This document shows, one piece after another, positions 1 to 5,207 of a stretch of 5,207 nucleotides of DNA. Source of the stretch: an uncultured Clostridia bacterium (lineage in GTDB: Bacteria > Bacillota > Clostridia > Monoglobales > Firm-18); the NCBI GenBank assembly GCA_937914775.1, contig CALDNB010000181.1, forward strand, positions 1 through 5,207, written 5' to 3'. The position numbers and the translations under genes are program-made. Under the pieces are notes generated by a model, which saw only the letters and a program-made list of their open reading frames with translations, was not told where the DNA came from and did not search any database. Position 1 is the first letter of the stretch. Every line of letters starts with the position of its first letter.

Positions 1-936
1 ATGTCTGATTTTGAAACCTATGCAACAGAACGTTTTCCGTTCCGTGACTTTTTCCGCAGTATTAAAGCAAACTTTGTTACTAAAGTATTTATGAAAAAGG
101 ATAATAACGGCTTGTTTACGGCAGACGGGCACATTTCAAAAATAGACAGTGAAAAAAATCCTGCTATGATGGACCACGCGGGGGAGAGATTTTCGTATCT
201 TTATGAAACCTATATCAAAGGAAAAACGGATAATGTTTATTTCTCCGTAATTCCCGACAAGAATTTCCTTCTGGCTGAGAAAAACGGTTATCCCTCACTT
301 GATTACGTGACGTTTATTGACGAGATGAAGCAAAAGGTTAATTATATGAAGTATATTGATGTGACTTCCCTTTTGGATATTGACGATTTTTACAATACCG
401 ACACCCACTGGCGTCAGGAAAAAATTACTGATATTGCAGAAAAAATCGGTGAGGAAATGGGTGCTGACGTTACGGCAGAGTACAAGGAAATTGTACTTGA
501 TAAACCCTTTTACGGTGTATATTCGGGACAACTTGCTATGGACTTTCCCCCTGACGAAATTGTGTATCTTACAAACGAAACCCTTGACAATGCAACTGTA
601 ACTTATTACGGTAACGGAATTCCCGAAAAGGGCGAAATGTATAATATGAAAAAAGCGTCGGACAAAGACCCTTACGAAATGTTTTTGTCAGGCACAATGC
701 CTGTTCTGACTATTGAAAACAGTAACGCCAAAACAGACAGGGAATTAATAATGTTCAGAGATTCCTACGGAAGTTCCCTTGCACCCCTTATGGTTTCGGG
801 ATATAAGAAAATAACTCTTGTAGATACAAGATATATAAAAAGCGAAGCAGTGGGAAGTTTTGCGGATTTTAATAATGCCGATGTGCTATTCATATACAGC
901 ACGACGTTATTAAATAACAGTATGGCAATAAGGTGA
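1..936 (+). CDS. DHHW-family / AlgX-AlgJ-like SGNH-type protein, 5'-truncated
   Basis: Likely an extracytoplasmic protein that helps O-acetylate a cell-surface or secreted polysaccharide with a membrane acyltransferase (MBOAT); such pairs are common in Clostridia. What is seen: a YNTDTHW motif at residues 131-137 (counted from the first ATG in the window) and FRDSYGSS at 252-259. In AlgX/AlgJ-type proteins the Asp and His of DxHW plus a Ser in a DS(F/Y)G-like motif form the catalytic triad, so D134, H136 and S255 are the candidates here. The family usually starts with a signal or membrane helix followed by an ENR...F segment. Here the reading frame opens directly in the 'FETYATERFPFRDFFR' part of the conserved N-terminal region and has no hydrophobic segment. 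The ATG at base 1 is therefore probably an internal Met and the real start lies upstream. The C-terminus appears complete and a terminator follows at once. An MBOAT gene would be expected upstream but is outside the window. The family call is firm; the acetylation role is inferred. Confidence 0.85.
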   Translation: MSDFETYATERFPFRDFFRSIKANFVTKVFMKKDNNGLFTADGHISKIDSEKNPAMMDHAGERFSYLYETYIKGKTDNVYFSVIPDKNFLLAEKNGYPSLDYVTFIDEMKQKVNYMKYIDVTSLLDIDDFYNTDTHWRQEKITDIAEKIGEEMGADVTAEYKEIVLDKPFYGVYSGQLAMDFPPDEIVYLTNETLDNATVTYYGNGIPEKGEMYNMKKASDKDPYEMFLSGTMPVLTIENSNAKTDRELIMFRDSYGSSLAPLMVSGYKKITLVDTRYIKSEAVGSFADFNNADVLFIYSTTLLNNSMAIR

Positions 937-963
937 AAAAAGACGCCAAACGGCGTCTTTTTT
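936..963 (+). terminator. Intrinsic terminator of the DHHW gene
   Basis: A perfect 12-bp stem pairs 936-947 with 952-963 (core GACGCC/GGCGTC, flanked by A6/T6) around an AAAC loop. The T-run forms the 3' arm. It begins on the last base of the stop codon, so the DHHW gene is the end of its transcription unit and the genes after it need their own promoter. The A-tract/T-tract symmetry means it could also stop transcription on the opposite strand. Confidence 0.9.
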
Positions 964-982
964 ATGCTATAAGGAAAGACTA

Positions 983-1011
983 TTGTAAAAATTGTAAGTA
1001 TATGATAAAAT
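983..1011 (+). promoter_or_regulatory. Predicted sigma-A-type promoter with extended -10
   Basis: TTGTAA at 983-988 (4 of 6 matches to TTGACA) is followed by a 17-base spacer and TAAAAT at 1006-1011 (5 of 6 matches to TATAAT). TG at 1003-1004 forms an extended TGnTAAAAT -10. Transcription would start near 1018, giving a leader of about 64 bases before the ATG at 1082. The promoter sits just after the DHHW terminator and before the four-ORF cluster, where one is needed. AT-rich DNA gives chance matches, so this is a prediction. Confidence 0.55.
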
Positions 1012-1081
1012 ATTCAACATAAGAGAGTGTGGGAGTGCCCCTTTGTTTTTAGTCTTTGTAATACATATTATGAGGTAAATT

Positions 1082-1801
1082 ATGAAAAACTGTAAAGAAA
1101 TTGATTTAAAAATTGAATATTATCCCTGTTTTCAGGACGGGAATACTTTTGCCGGTGGTGCGAAAGATTTTTCAACATATCAAAAAAGCATCAGATGTGA
1201 TATAAGTGTGGATATAACTGACACCGAAACGACATTTTATATCTTCGGCACCGAAAAAGGTCTTTACAGTTTTGGTAAATATTTAATTGCCGAATCAAGT
1301 TGGAAATGCTGGTACGACCATTATCATAGTCATTATGACGATATATGCAACCGAAACGGTGTTCCCTTTATAAATCTGATTGTACGTAAAGTGCAGGGGA
1401 CAGATGTTGTAAAAAACGAAAAATATGTATTAAAAACAAAAACAAAAAAACTGAAATTACATTATTACGATGACTATACCGATGAAAAAGGGGTATTTCA
1501 TTACGGAAAAGTGTGTGCTCCCAAGTTTACCGATGAAATTGCAGTTAGCATATATGCCGAAGAATCTTATGACGAAGATTTTGATGAGTTTTTCAAAAAT
1601 GGTAAATTTCAGATAAATCTTCTTGCCTCGGACAGAGCATATAGAGAACTTGGTAAATATCTTATAAATATCAGTATGTTTAAAACAAAAAACAAAAGAT
1701 ATATGGGAATAATAAGAAATATCACTTCCAACGACGATAAAAAAATAAATATATGTGTTTCTAAAATCTGGAGAACAAAAGATGAAATACAGACAAGATA
1801 A
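1082..1801 (+). CDS. Hypothetical protein with two tandem Imm32-like modules
   Basis: A 239-aa protein with no signal peptide or membrane segment, so probably cytosolic. The start is supported by GAGG at 1072-1075, six bases before the ATG. Two diverged copies of one module are visible. Copy A (about residues 8-104) runs LKIEYYPCFQDG... then FYIFGTEKGLYSFGKYLI at 52-69, then a beta-like stretch ending INLIVRKV. Copy B (about 123-230) runs LKLHYYDDYTDEKG... then FQINLLASDRAYRELGKYLI at 176-195, then INICVSKIW. The pattern of a beta strand, a G-containing turn and a helix ending in (F/L)GKYLI resembles Imm32-like immunity proteins from polymorphic toxin loci, but this is recalled similarity, not a search result. 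Copy A has a His/Asp cluster HxHxHxDD at 80-87 that copy B lacks. The gene leads a tightly packed cluster with a small ORF, a membrane protein and a lipoprotein. No toxin gene is present nearby. That it is a real gene is near certain; its function is unknown. Confidence 0.85.
   Translation: MKNCKEIDLKIEYYPCFQDGNTFAGGAKDFSTYQKSIRCDISVDITDTETTFYIFGTEKGLYSFGKYLIAESSWKCWYDHYHSHYDDICNRNGVPFINLIVRKVQGTDVVKNEKYVLKTKTKKLKLHYYDDYTDEKGVFHYGKVCAPKFTDEIAVSIYAEESYDEDFDEFFKNGKFQINLLASDRAYRELGKYLINISMFKTKNKRYMGIIRNITSNDDKKINICVSKIWRTKDEIQTR
1103..1771 (+). repeat. Internal tandem duplication within the 239-aa gene
   Basis: The coding sequence for residues about 8-104 (1103-1393) and about 123-230 (1448-1771) appears to be an old duplication. 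The shared pattern is LK(I/L)xYY at the start, a central F-x(12)-(F/L)GKYLI segment, and an IN(L/I)xVxK(V/I) ending. An exact 11-base match, TTGGTAAATAT, marks the same point of both copies at 1272-1282 and 1650-1660. Most other DNA identity has decayed, so the duplication is not recent. Confidence 0.6.
1770..1773 (+). promoter_or_regulatory. Ribosome binding site inside the 239-aa gene
   Basis: GGAG lies eight bases upstream of the ATG at 1782, within the last codons of the 239-aa gene. Its position fits initiation of the 26-aa small ORF and is the main reason to take that ORF seriously. Confidence 0.5.
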
Positions 1802-1862
1802 GGTGACGTTTTATTTGCCTGATGGCGAGTGGTATTATGGGAGATGTTTGGAAAATGTATAA
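1782..1862 (+). CDS. Possible 26-aa small ORF bridging two genes
   Basis: ATG at 1782 opens a 26-codon frame ending TAA at 1860-1862, encoding MKYRQDKVTFYLPDGEWYYG followed by RCLENV. It has a good ribosome binding site (GGAG at 1770-1773, 8-base spacing). It overlaps the end of the 239-aa gene by 20 bases and the proposed start of the membrane-protein gene by 8 bases, in an ATGTATAA arrangement. The composition (FYLPDGEWYYG) looks protein-like and is reminiscent of a beta-hairpin strand-turn-strand, but no family is recognised. It could be a true small protein, a leader that couples translation of the membrane protein to the upstream gene, a leftover of a longer gene, or chance. Its short length makes the call tentative. 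Confidence 0.4.
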   Translation: MKYRQDKVTFYLPDGEWYYGRCLENV

Positions 1863-2217
1863 AAGATATATAAAGAAAGCATTGATTTCTGTAGTTCTGT
1901 TATTTTTAATAATCTGGGTATCAGAATTAATAAGAATTGAATTGCTTACAATAAAACAGGGGGAACAATTTGAAAACATACCTGCCTTAACAGAAAACGT
2001 TGGTCCTTGTGAATACTTTAAAGTAATTGATTACAGAGGGGATGCGGCAAGATTATATTATATAACCTCCTACGAGCCAAATCCTACAGGGAATGTAGTT
2101 ATACTTGAATATTACGATGGTTCGTGGCATTATGTAGGTGAGCATACAGTATGGTCAACAAAGGGAAGTGCTGATGAAGCAATATGGCCTTATTGGTGGC
2201 ATTATTTTACAAGATAA
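1855..2217 (+). CDS. Small single-pass membrane-anchored hypothetical protein
   Basis: A 120-aa protein from ATG 1855: a basic N-terminus (MYKRYIKK), one hydrophobic helix at about residues 9-25 (ALISVVLLFLIIWVSEL), then an extracytoplasmic domain of about 90 residues. The domain carries CEYFKVIDYRGDAARLYYI, a beta-hairpin-like VVILEYYDGSWHYVGEHTVW, and a C-terminal STKGSADEAIWPYWW. The EYFKV...TVWSKTGSADxxIWPY pattern is familiar from small uncharacterised Clostridia proteins; I know of no assigned function. ATGs at 1822 and 1837 are in frame but would place acidic, non-signal-like residues before the basic stretch and have poorer ribosome binding sites. For 1855, GGGAG at 1839-1843 is available at a long 11-base spacing, and the stop of the overlapping small ORF at 1860-1862 would allow translational coupling. 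The gene ends in a double stop (TAA TAA, 2215-2220), 22 bases before the lipoprotein gene, so the two are almost surely co-transcribed. Confidence 0.8.
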   Translation: MYKRYIKKALISVVLLFLIIWVSELIRIELLTIKQGEQFENIPALTENVGPCEYFKVIDYRGDAARLYYITSYEPNPTGNVVILEYYDGSWHYVGEHTVWSTKGSADEAIWPYWWHYFTR

Positions 2218-2239
2218 TAAACAGAGGGAGTAAAACATT

Positions 2240-3388
2240 ATGATTAAATTGTTTTTAAGCGTGTTATTATCAATTTTTGTTTTATGTGGTTGTACAGGAG
2301 AAAACCATATTGAAACACCGCCTGTATCTGGTGATACAATTATAGAAAACGATAACACAGTTGCAGAAACAGAAAAAGTCGTTAAACCATCTGTTTTTGA
2401 CGGAGGCGGACAGACAGTAATTCCCGAAAAAGATGTATATTATAATAAATCTGCCAATTACCTGTTTGAAATCCCCGATACATTTTTAGATTATTACAGC
2501 GTATTTGAACATAACAACGGGGAAAGAGTTACTTTTGTATTTAACGGTAAAAGCGACTATGTAAAGAATTATTGTGAAGAAAAAAACATTCCCGGAATAG
2601 AATTGTTTACTATTTACAGCGAAAATGACAAGGAGTTAGCGGGTGATAAAGGGTCTTATGATGACGGCTTCGGGAAAGCAAATAACGTTAATTATTACTT
2701 TACCCGTCCTTATGACTATGATGTTTTTACTGACGAGGCAAAAAATTCTTTGCAGGGGGAACAATTAGACGACTATTTACAGGACGAGAAGAAATTCAAA
2801 AGCATATATTATAAAGTTTATGGTACTCTTACTATAGAACGCAGTTTTGTGGGCTTTGGAAATTACAAAACAGATCCTGATGACAAGGGAACTTATTTGT
2901 CTGATGCAAAAGGAAAATATTCTCCTCCGCCAATGCCACAGAGTAACGTATATGTTAATGAAAAGTGCGGATATCAACTTACTTTCCCAGAAGACTGGCA
3001 GGGGTGGTATTATATTTATGAGGCAGCTGATGGGAATCTATCTGTTTGCTTTTTCGGTAAAAGTATGACAGGCAGTTATTATACCACATATTTATCTGAA
3101 AGGTTTGGAGAAAGCGAAAAATCGTATGGTTTACATATGTTCAGCGTTGTTACAAAAGCCGATGTGGAAACACACACTTACGACAATATAAAACATATCG
3201 GTACGGCAAAGGGTGTAGAGTATTATTCTGTAACAGGTACAGATGCAACAATTACTATAGTGGATTCACCTCAGGAAAATTGGAATGACGTAACAGAGGA
3301 AGAGTACCAACTTGCAAAAAAAGACTGGGAAAAAGTACAACAGATGGATACCGATGAGGTAACAAAAACATTTAAAAATTTGCAATAA
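2240..3388 (+). CDS. Lipoprotein with two tandem Clostridia-type surface modules
   Basis: A 382-aa exported lipoprotein. Residues 1-18 form a type II signal peptide (MIK, hydrophobic stretch, LCGC lipobox) with C18 the predicted lipidated cysteine. A flexible acidic/Pro linker follows to about 60. Two diverged copies of one domain come next: copy A about 66-200 (VYYNKSANYLFEIPDTF...VTFVFNGKS) and copy B about 236-380 (VYVNEKCGYQLTFPEDWQGWYYIYEAADGNLSVCFFGKS), joined by a linker with KYSPPPMPQ near 226-234. Each copy begins (Y/V)xNxxxxYxxxxP, as in modules seen in many uncharacterised Firmicutes lipoproteins ('yxNeeyGFsltfPesW'), and ends in an acidic helix. No enzyme motif is seen; a binding or structural role at the cell surface is inferred. 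The start is supported by AGGGAG at 2225-2230, nine bases before the ATG. It is the last gene of the cluster and is followed by a strong terminator. Confidence 0.88.
   Translation: MIKLFLSVLLSIFVLCGCTGENHIETPPVSGDTIIENDNTVAETEKVVKPSVFDGGGQTVIPEKDVYYNKSANYLFEIPDTFLDYYSVFEHNNGERVTFVFNGKSDYVKNYCEEKNIPGIELFTIYSENDKELAGDKGSYDDGFGKANNVNYYFTRPYDYDVFTDEAKNSLQGEQLDDYLQDEKKFKSIYYKVYGTLTIERSFVGFGNYKTDPDDKGTYLSDAKGKYSPPPMPQSNVYVNEKCGYQLTFPEDWQGWYYIYEAADGNLSVCFFGKSMTGSYYTTYLSERFGESEKSYGLHMFSVVTKADVETHTYDNIKHIGTAKGVEYYSVTGTDATITIVDSPQENWNDVTEEEYQLAKKDWEKVQQMDTDEVTKTFKNLQ
2435..3379 (+). repeat. Internal tandem duplication within the lipoprotein gene
   Basis: The regions coding for residues about 66-200 (2435-2839) and 236-380 (2945-3379) encode two diverged versions of the same domain. 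Aligned landmarks are VYYNKSANYLFEIP with VYVNEKCGYQLTFP, DYYSVFE with WYYIYEA, and VTFVFNGKS with LSVCFFGKS. Little DNA-level identity is left. Copy boundaries are approximate. Confidence 0.6.
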
Positions 3389-3400
3389 TTTAATATAAAT

Positions 3401-3433
3401 AAAACCTTCTCAAGAATTCTTGAGAAGGTTTTT
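3401..3433. terminator. Bidirectional terminator between convergent genes (perfect palindrome)
   Basis: Bases 3401-3414 pair perfectly with 3419-3432 (AAAACCTTCTCAAG / CTTGAGAAGGTTTT) around AATT. Because AATT is self-complementary, all 32 bases form a perfect palindrome centred on GAATTC. On the plus strand it is followed by T and GTTT and ends the lipoprotein unit 12 bases after its stop. On the minus strand it yields a stem followed by TTTTATTTATATTAAA and lies 13 bases past the stop of the GH2 gene. One element therefore probably serves both. Confidence 0.88.
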
Positions 3434-3445
3434 GTTTATCCCCAC

Positions 3446-5207
3446 TTATTTCATTATGCTGTTAATAAATCTCTGTGCTACAGGGTTTTCCTGACGAAGG
3501 TCAACGTTACAGATAATATATTTCTTACCGTTGTACTCCTTTTCGGCACAAGCAAGAGTTTGTCCCCACTTGCCGTCATCATTTGTATTACCGCTTAAAA
3601 GAATCGGTGTAAAGCCCTCTGCTTCAAAGGTGTTATAGATGATTGGTGTAATCATATCAACACTCTTATCATACCAGTATGAGAAGTCTTTTTCTTCAAA
3701 GCCTTCAACTGCAGGGTGGCCTGTTTTTCTGCTTGCAAAGTGAACAGGAAGCATACCGCAGGGTTTAACTTTAACAGTTTCACCTGCAATTTCGTAAGTA
3801 CCCGGTTTTAAGTTTGTAATAAGTTCTACTTTATCGTTTTTAACGACGGGAACTTTTTTAAATACTTCTATTTGCTGTTCGGTATGTGATACCACTTTGC
3901 CGTTTTCGTCAGTAAGTATTGCTTTTAATACGAATTTTTGTCTGTCGTTAACTTCTTTAATCTTAAATTCAGCATTTGACACGTAAGTTGTTCCGCACTC
4001 TTTCATAAAGCACTTGTGAGAGCCTGTCAAATCTGCAAGTTCATAAGTCACTTTGTAGTTGCCCGAAGTATGTGTATCGTTACAGATATAACATTCAATT
4101 GAAATCTTTTCGCCCTCGAAGTATGTATATCTGTCAGTTCTTAATGAAAGCATAACGGGTTCTAAGGCGTTTCTGTATGCAAAGTACGCCTTTTTGGGAT
4201 TACGTTTGCAGTCCATAATTGTTTTCATCCAGCCACTTGGCCATGCATCGATAAACAAGTGAATGGCGTTAGAAATCATTTTATCGTCACGACGGAATGC
4301 TTCTGTCATTACTTTTACGCCGTATGCCTGGAAAGTCTGACTTGCTTCAATCCAGTCTTCCATTGATTCTTGTTTATCATAGAACATTGAATAGAAACTT
4401 GCGGTCTGTGCATTTACGATGTTGCCCGGATTAAAGGGTTCAGTAAGCCATTCTTTGGGGTAATATTCTTTCATTACTTCTGAACATTCAAGTCCCTCTG
4501 TACCATACTCACCGCAACCGTAGTACCAGCCCGGTTTAACGGGAAGCCAGTAACCCTTGTGGAGTTTACCGATGTCAATACCGTGAGCATTGTACCACAT
4601 AGGATAGCAATGGTTGTCAGGCATTGATTTGCATGGCGGGTCGTAGTCACCGTCAACGTGTTTGATTACACGGTCAGGGTTTTGCAGGTGGACTACTGTG
4701 TCACAACTGTCAAAGAAGTCTGCAAGTTCATGTCTTAGGAAATGTCTGTGAGGTGAGTTGTAGGCATTGGGGAACGGCTCGTTAATGTATGAAATAATTA
4801 CATTACATGGATGGCATCTTATTATTCTTTCCATCTCTTCAGCCTGTCTTACACCCTCTGCAAACTTTGTACGTCTCATACAGCCGAACAAGGGCAGGTC
4901 TGTCTGTGTCATAAGACCTAACTTGTCGCAGTACTCGTAAACTTCGTCCTGACATGGACGCTGAGTAAGTCTTAAGAAATTCATATTGCAAAGTTTTGCA
5001 AGTAAAATATCGTCAATTAACTGGTCAAAGTCTTCTCTTAATACGTCCTGCTGTTCGAAGCCCATTGTATTTGCACCGCGAAGACGGATTTTTCTGCCGT
5101 TTAAGTAGAACATACCTTTTGGGTTGCTCTCTAAATCCTGAACAAATGAACGTACACCAAACTGCTTGTGCTTTTTGTCGTACATTTTGCCGTCAAAATA
5201 TACTTCT
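3446..5207 (-). CDS. Glycoside hydrolase family 2 enzyme, 5'-truncated
   Basis: C-terminal part of a GH2 enzyme (beta-galactosidase/beta-mannosidase/beta-glucuronidase superfamily). The frame stays open to the window edge, reading EVYFDGK before the Met at 5183-5185, so that Met is internal and the usual N-terminal jelly-roll domain is mostly outside. Numbered from that Met: FGVRSF at 9-14 ends the Ig-like domain; the TIM barrel runs about 20-345, starting FYLNGRKIRLRGANTMGFE. IISYINEP at 130-137 gives the NE acid/base candidate E136 (codon 4778-4780). YGCGEYGTEG at 222-231 gives the nucleophile candidate E226 (codon 4508-4510). AIHLFIDAWPSGW at 307-319 and NPKKAYFAYRNALEPV at 329-344 close the barrel. 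An Ig-like domain (about 345-443) and a C-terminal domain ending NGKKYIICNVDLRQENPVAQRF follow; the latter resembles the GATase/trimerisation-like ends of some large glycosidases. Both catalytic Glu candidates are present, so activity is likely, but the substrate cannot be named. It is convergent with the lipoprotein cluster. Confidence 0.88.
   Translation of the reverse strand, partial: EVYFDGKMYDKKHKQFGVRSFVQDLESNPKGMFYLNGRKIRLRGANTMGFEQQDVLREDFDQLIDDILLAKLCNMNFLRLTQRPCQDEVYEYCDKLGLMTQTDLPLFGCMRRTKFAEGVRQAEEMERIIRCHPCNVIISYINEPFPNAYNSPHRHFLRHELADFFDSCDTVVHLQNPDRVIKHVDGDYDPPCKSMPDNHCYPMWYNAHGIDIGKLHKGYWLPVKPGWYYGCGEYGTEGLECSEVMKEYYPKEWLTEPFNPGNIVNAQTASFYSMFYDKQESMEDWIEASQTFQAYGVKVMTEAFRRDDKMISNAIHLFIDAWPSGWMKTIMDCKRNPKKAYFAYRNALEPVMLSLRTDRYTYFEGEKISIECYICNDTHTSGNYKVTYELADLTGSHKCFMKECGTTYVSNAEFKIKEVNDRQKFVLKAILTDENGKVVSHTEQQIEVFKKVPVVKNDKVELITNLKPGTYEIAGETVKVKPCGMLPVHFASRKTGHPAVEGFEEKDFSYWYDKSVDMITPIIYNTFEAEGFTPILLSGNTNDDGKWGQTLACAEKEYNGKKYIICNVDLRQENPVAQRFINSIMK

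Noticed and set aside
295..531. Minus-strand ORF of 78 codons.
   Set aside because: Antisense shadow of the DHHW gene; low-complexity hydrophobic product with no supported start.
380..601. Plus-strand ORF of 73 codons in another frame of the DHHW gene.
   Set aside because: Out-of-frame reading of a conserved coding region.
1030..1050. Short GGG/CCC stem followed by CTTTGTTTTT in the leader, possible attenuator.
   Set aside because: The stem is only about three pairs, too weak for a terminator or riboswitch call.
975..1057. Inverted repeat AAAGACT (975-981) / AGTCTTT (1051-1057) flanking the predicted promoter.
   Set aside because: Seven-base arms about 70 bases apart are expected by chance in AT-rich DNA; the upstream arm lies before the predicted transcription start so it would not form in the RNA.
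1822..1854. Longer start for the membrane protein (ATG 1822 or 1837), adding MASGIMGDVWK.
   Set aside because: The added residues are not signal-like, the ribosome binding sites are weaker, and the basic stretch just before the membrane helix begins naturally at 1855. Not excluded.
1761..1979. Minus-strand ORF of 72 codons across the junction of the 239-aa and membrane-protein genes.
   Set aside because: Antisense to convincing genes; no ribosome binding site or family features.
4474..4656. Minus-strand ORF of 60 codons inside the GH2 gene.
   Set aside because: Out-of-frame shadow within the barrel-coding region; Thr/Val-rich composition typical of frame-shifted reading.

Overview
The window is AT-rich with compact gene spacing, purine-rich AGGAG-type ribosome binding sites, strong stem-loop/T-tract terminators and a Gram-positive type lipoprotein signal. 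Its protein families (DHHW/AlgX-like protein, GH2 enzyme, small Clostridia-type anchored proteins) suggest an anaerobic Firmicute, probably a gut or rumen Clostridia member. That assignment is inferred from gene content only.

Layout. (1) Bases 1-936 (+) hold the 3' part of a DHHW-family, AlgX/AlgJ-like SGNH-type protein, probably linked to O-acetylation of an extracellular polysaccharide. A 12-bp stem terminator abuts its stop codon. (2) Bases 983-3432 (+) look like one transcription unit: a predicted extended -10 promoter; a 239-aa cytosolic protein made of two diverged copies of one module, reminiscent of Imm32-like immunity proteins; a possible 26-aa small ORF overlapping genes on both sides; a 120-aa single-pass membrane protein; and a 382-aa lipoprotein, also built of two copies of one module. 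A 32-bp perfect palindrome ends the unit. (3) Bases 3446-5207 (-) hold the C-terminal part of a glycoside hydrolase family 2 enzyme, convergent with the unit above and probably sharing the palindrome as a two-way terminator. Its 5' end lies outside the window.

How the genes work together. The central unit has one cytosolic, one membrane-anchored and one lipid-anchored surface protein. None has a known enzymatic motif, and two of them carry internal tandem duplications. It may be an envelope-associated or orphan-immunity-like cassette, but no toxin, secretion gene or enzyme lies in the window to test this. The flanking DHHW and GH2 genes concern glycans and need not be functionally tied to it. 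No tRNA, rRNA, CRISPR array, insertion sequence or attachment site was seen. No gene-free stretch exceeds 300 bases; the longest is 937-1081, which holds the terminator, promoter and leader.
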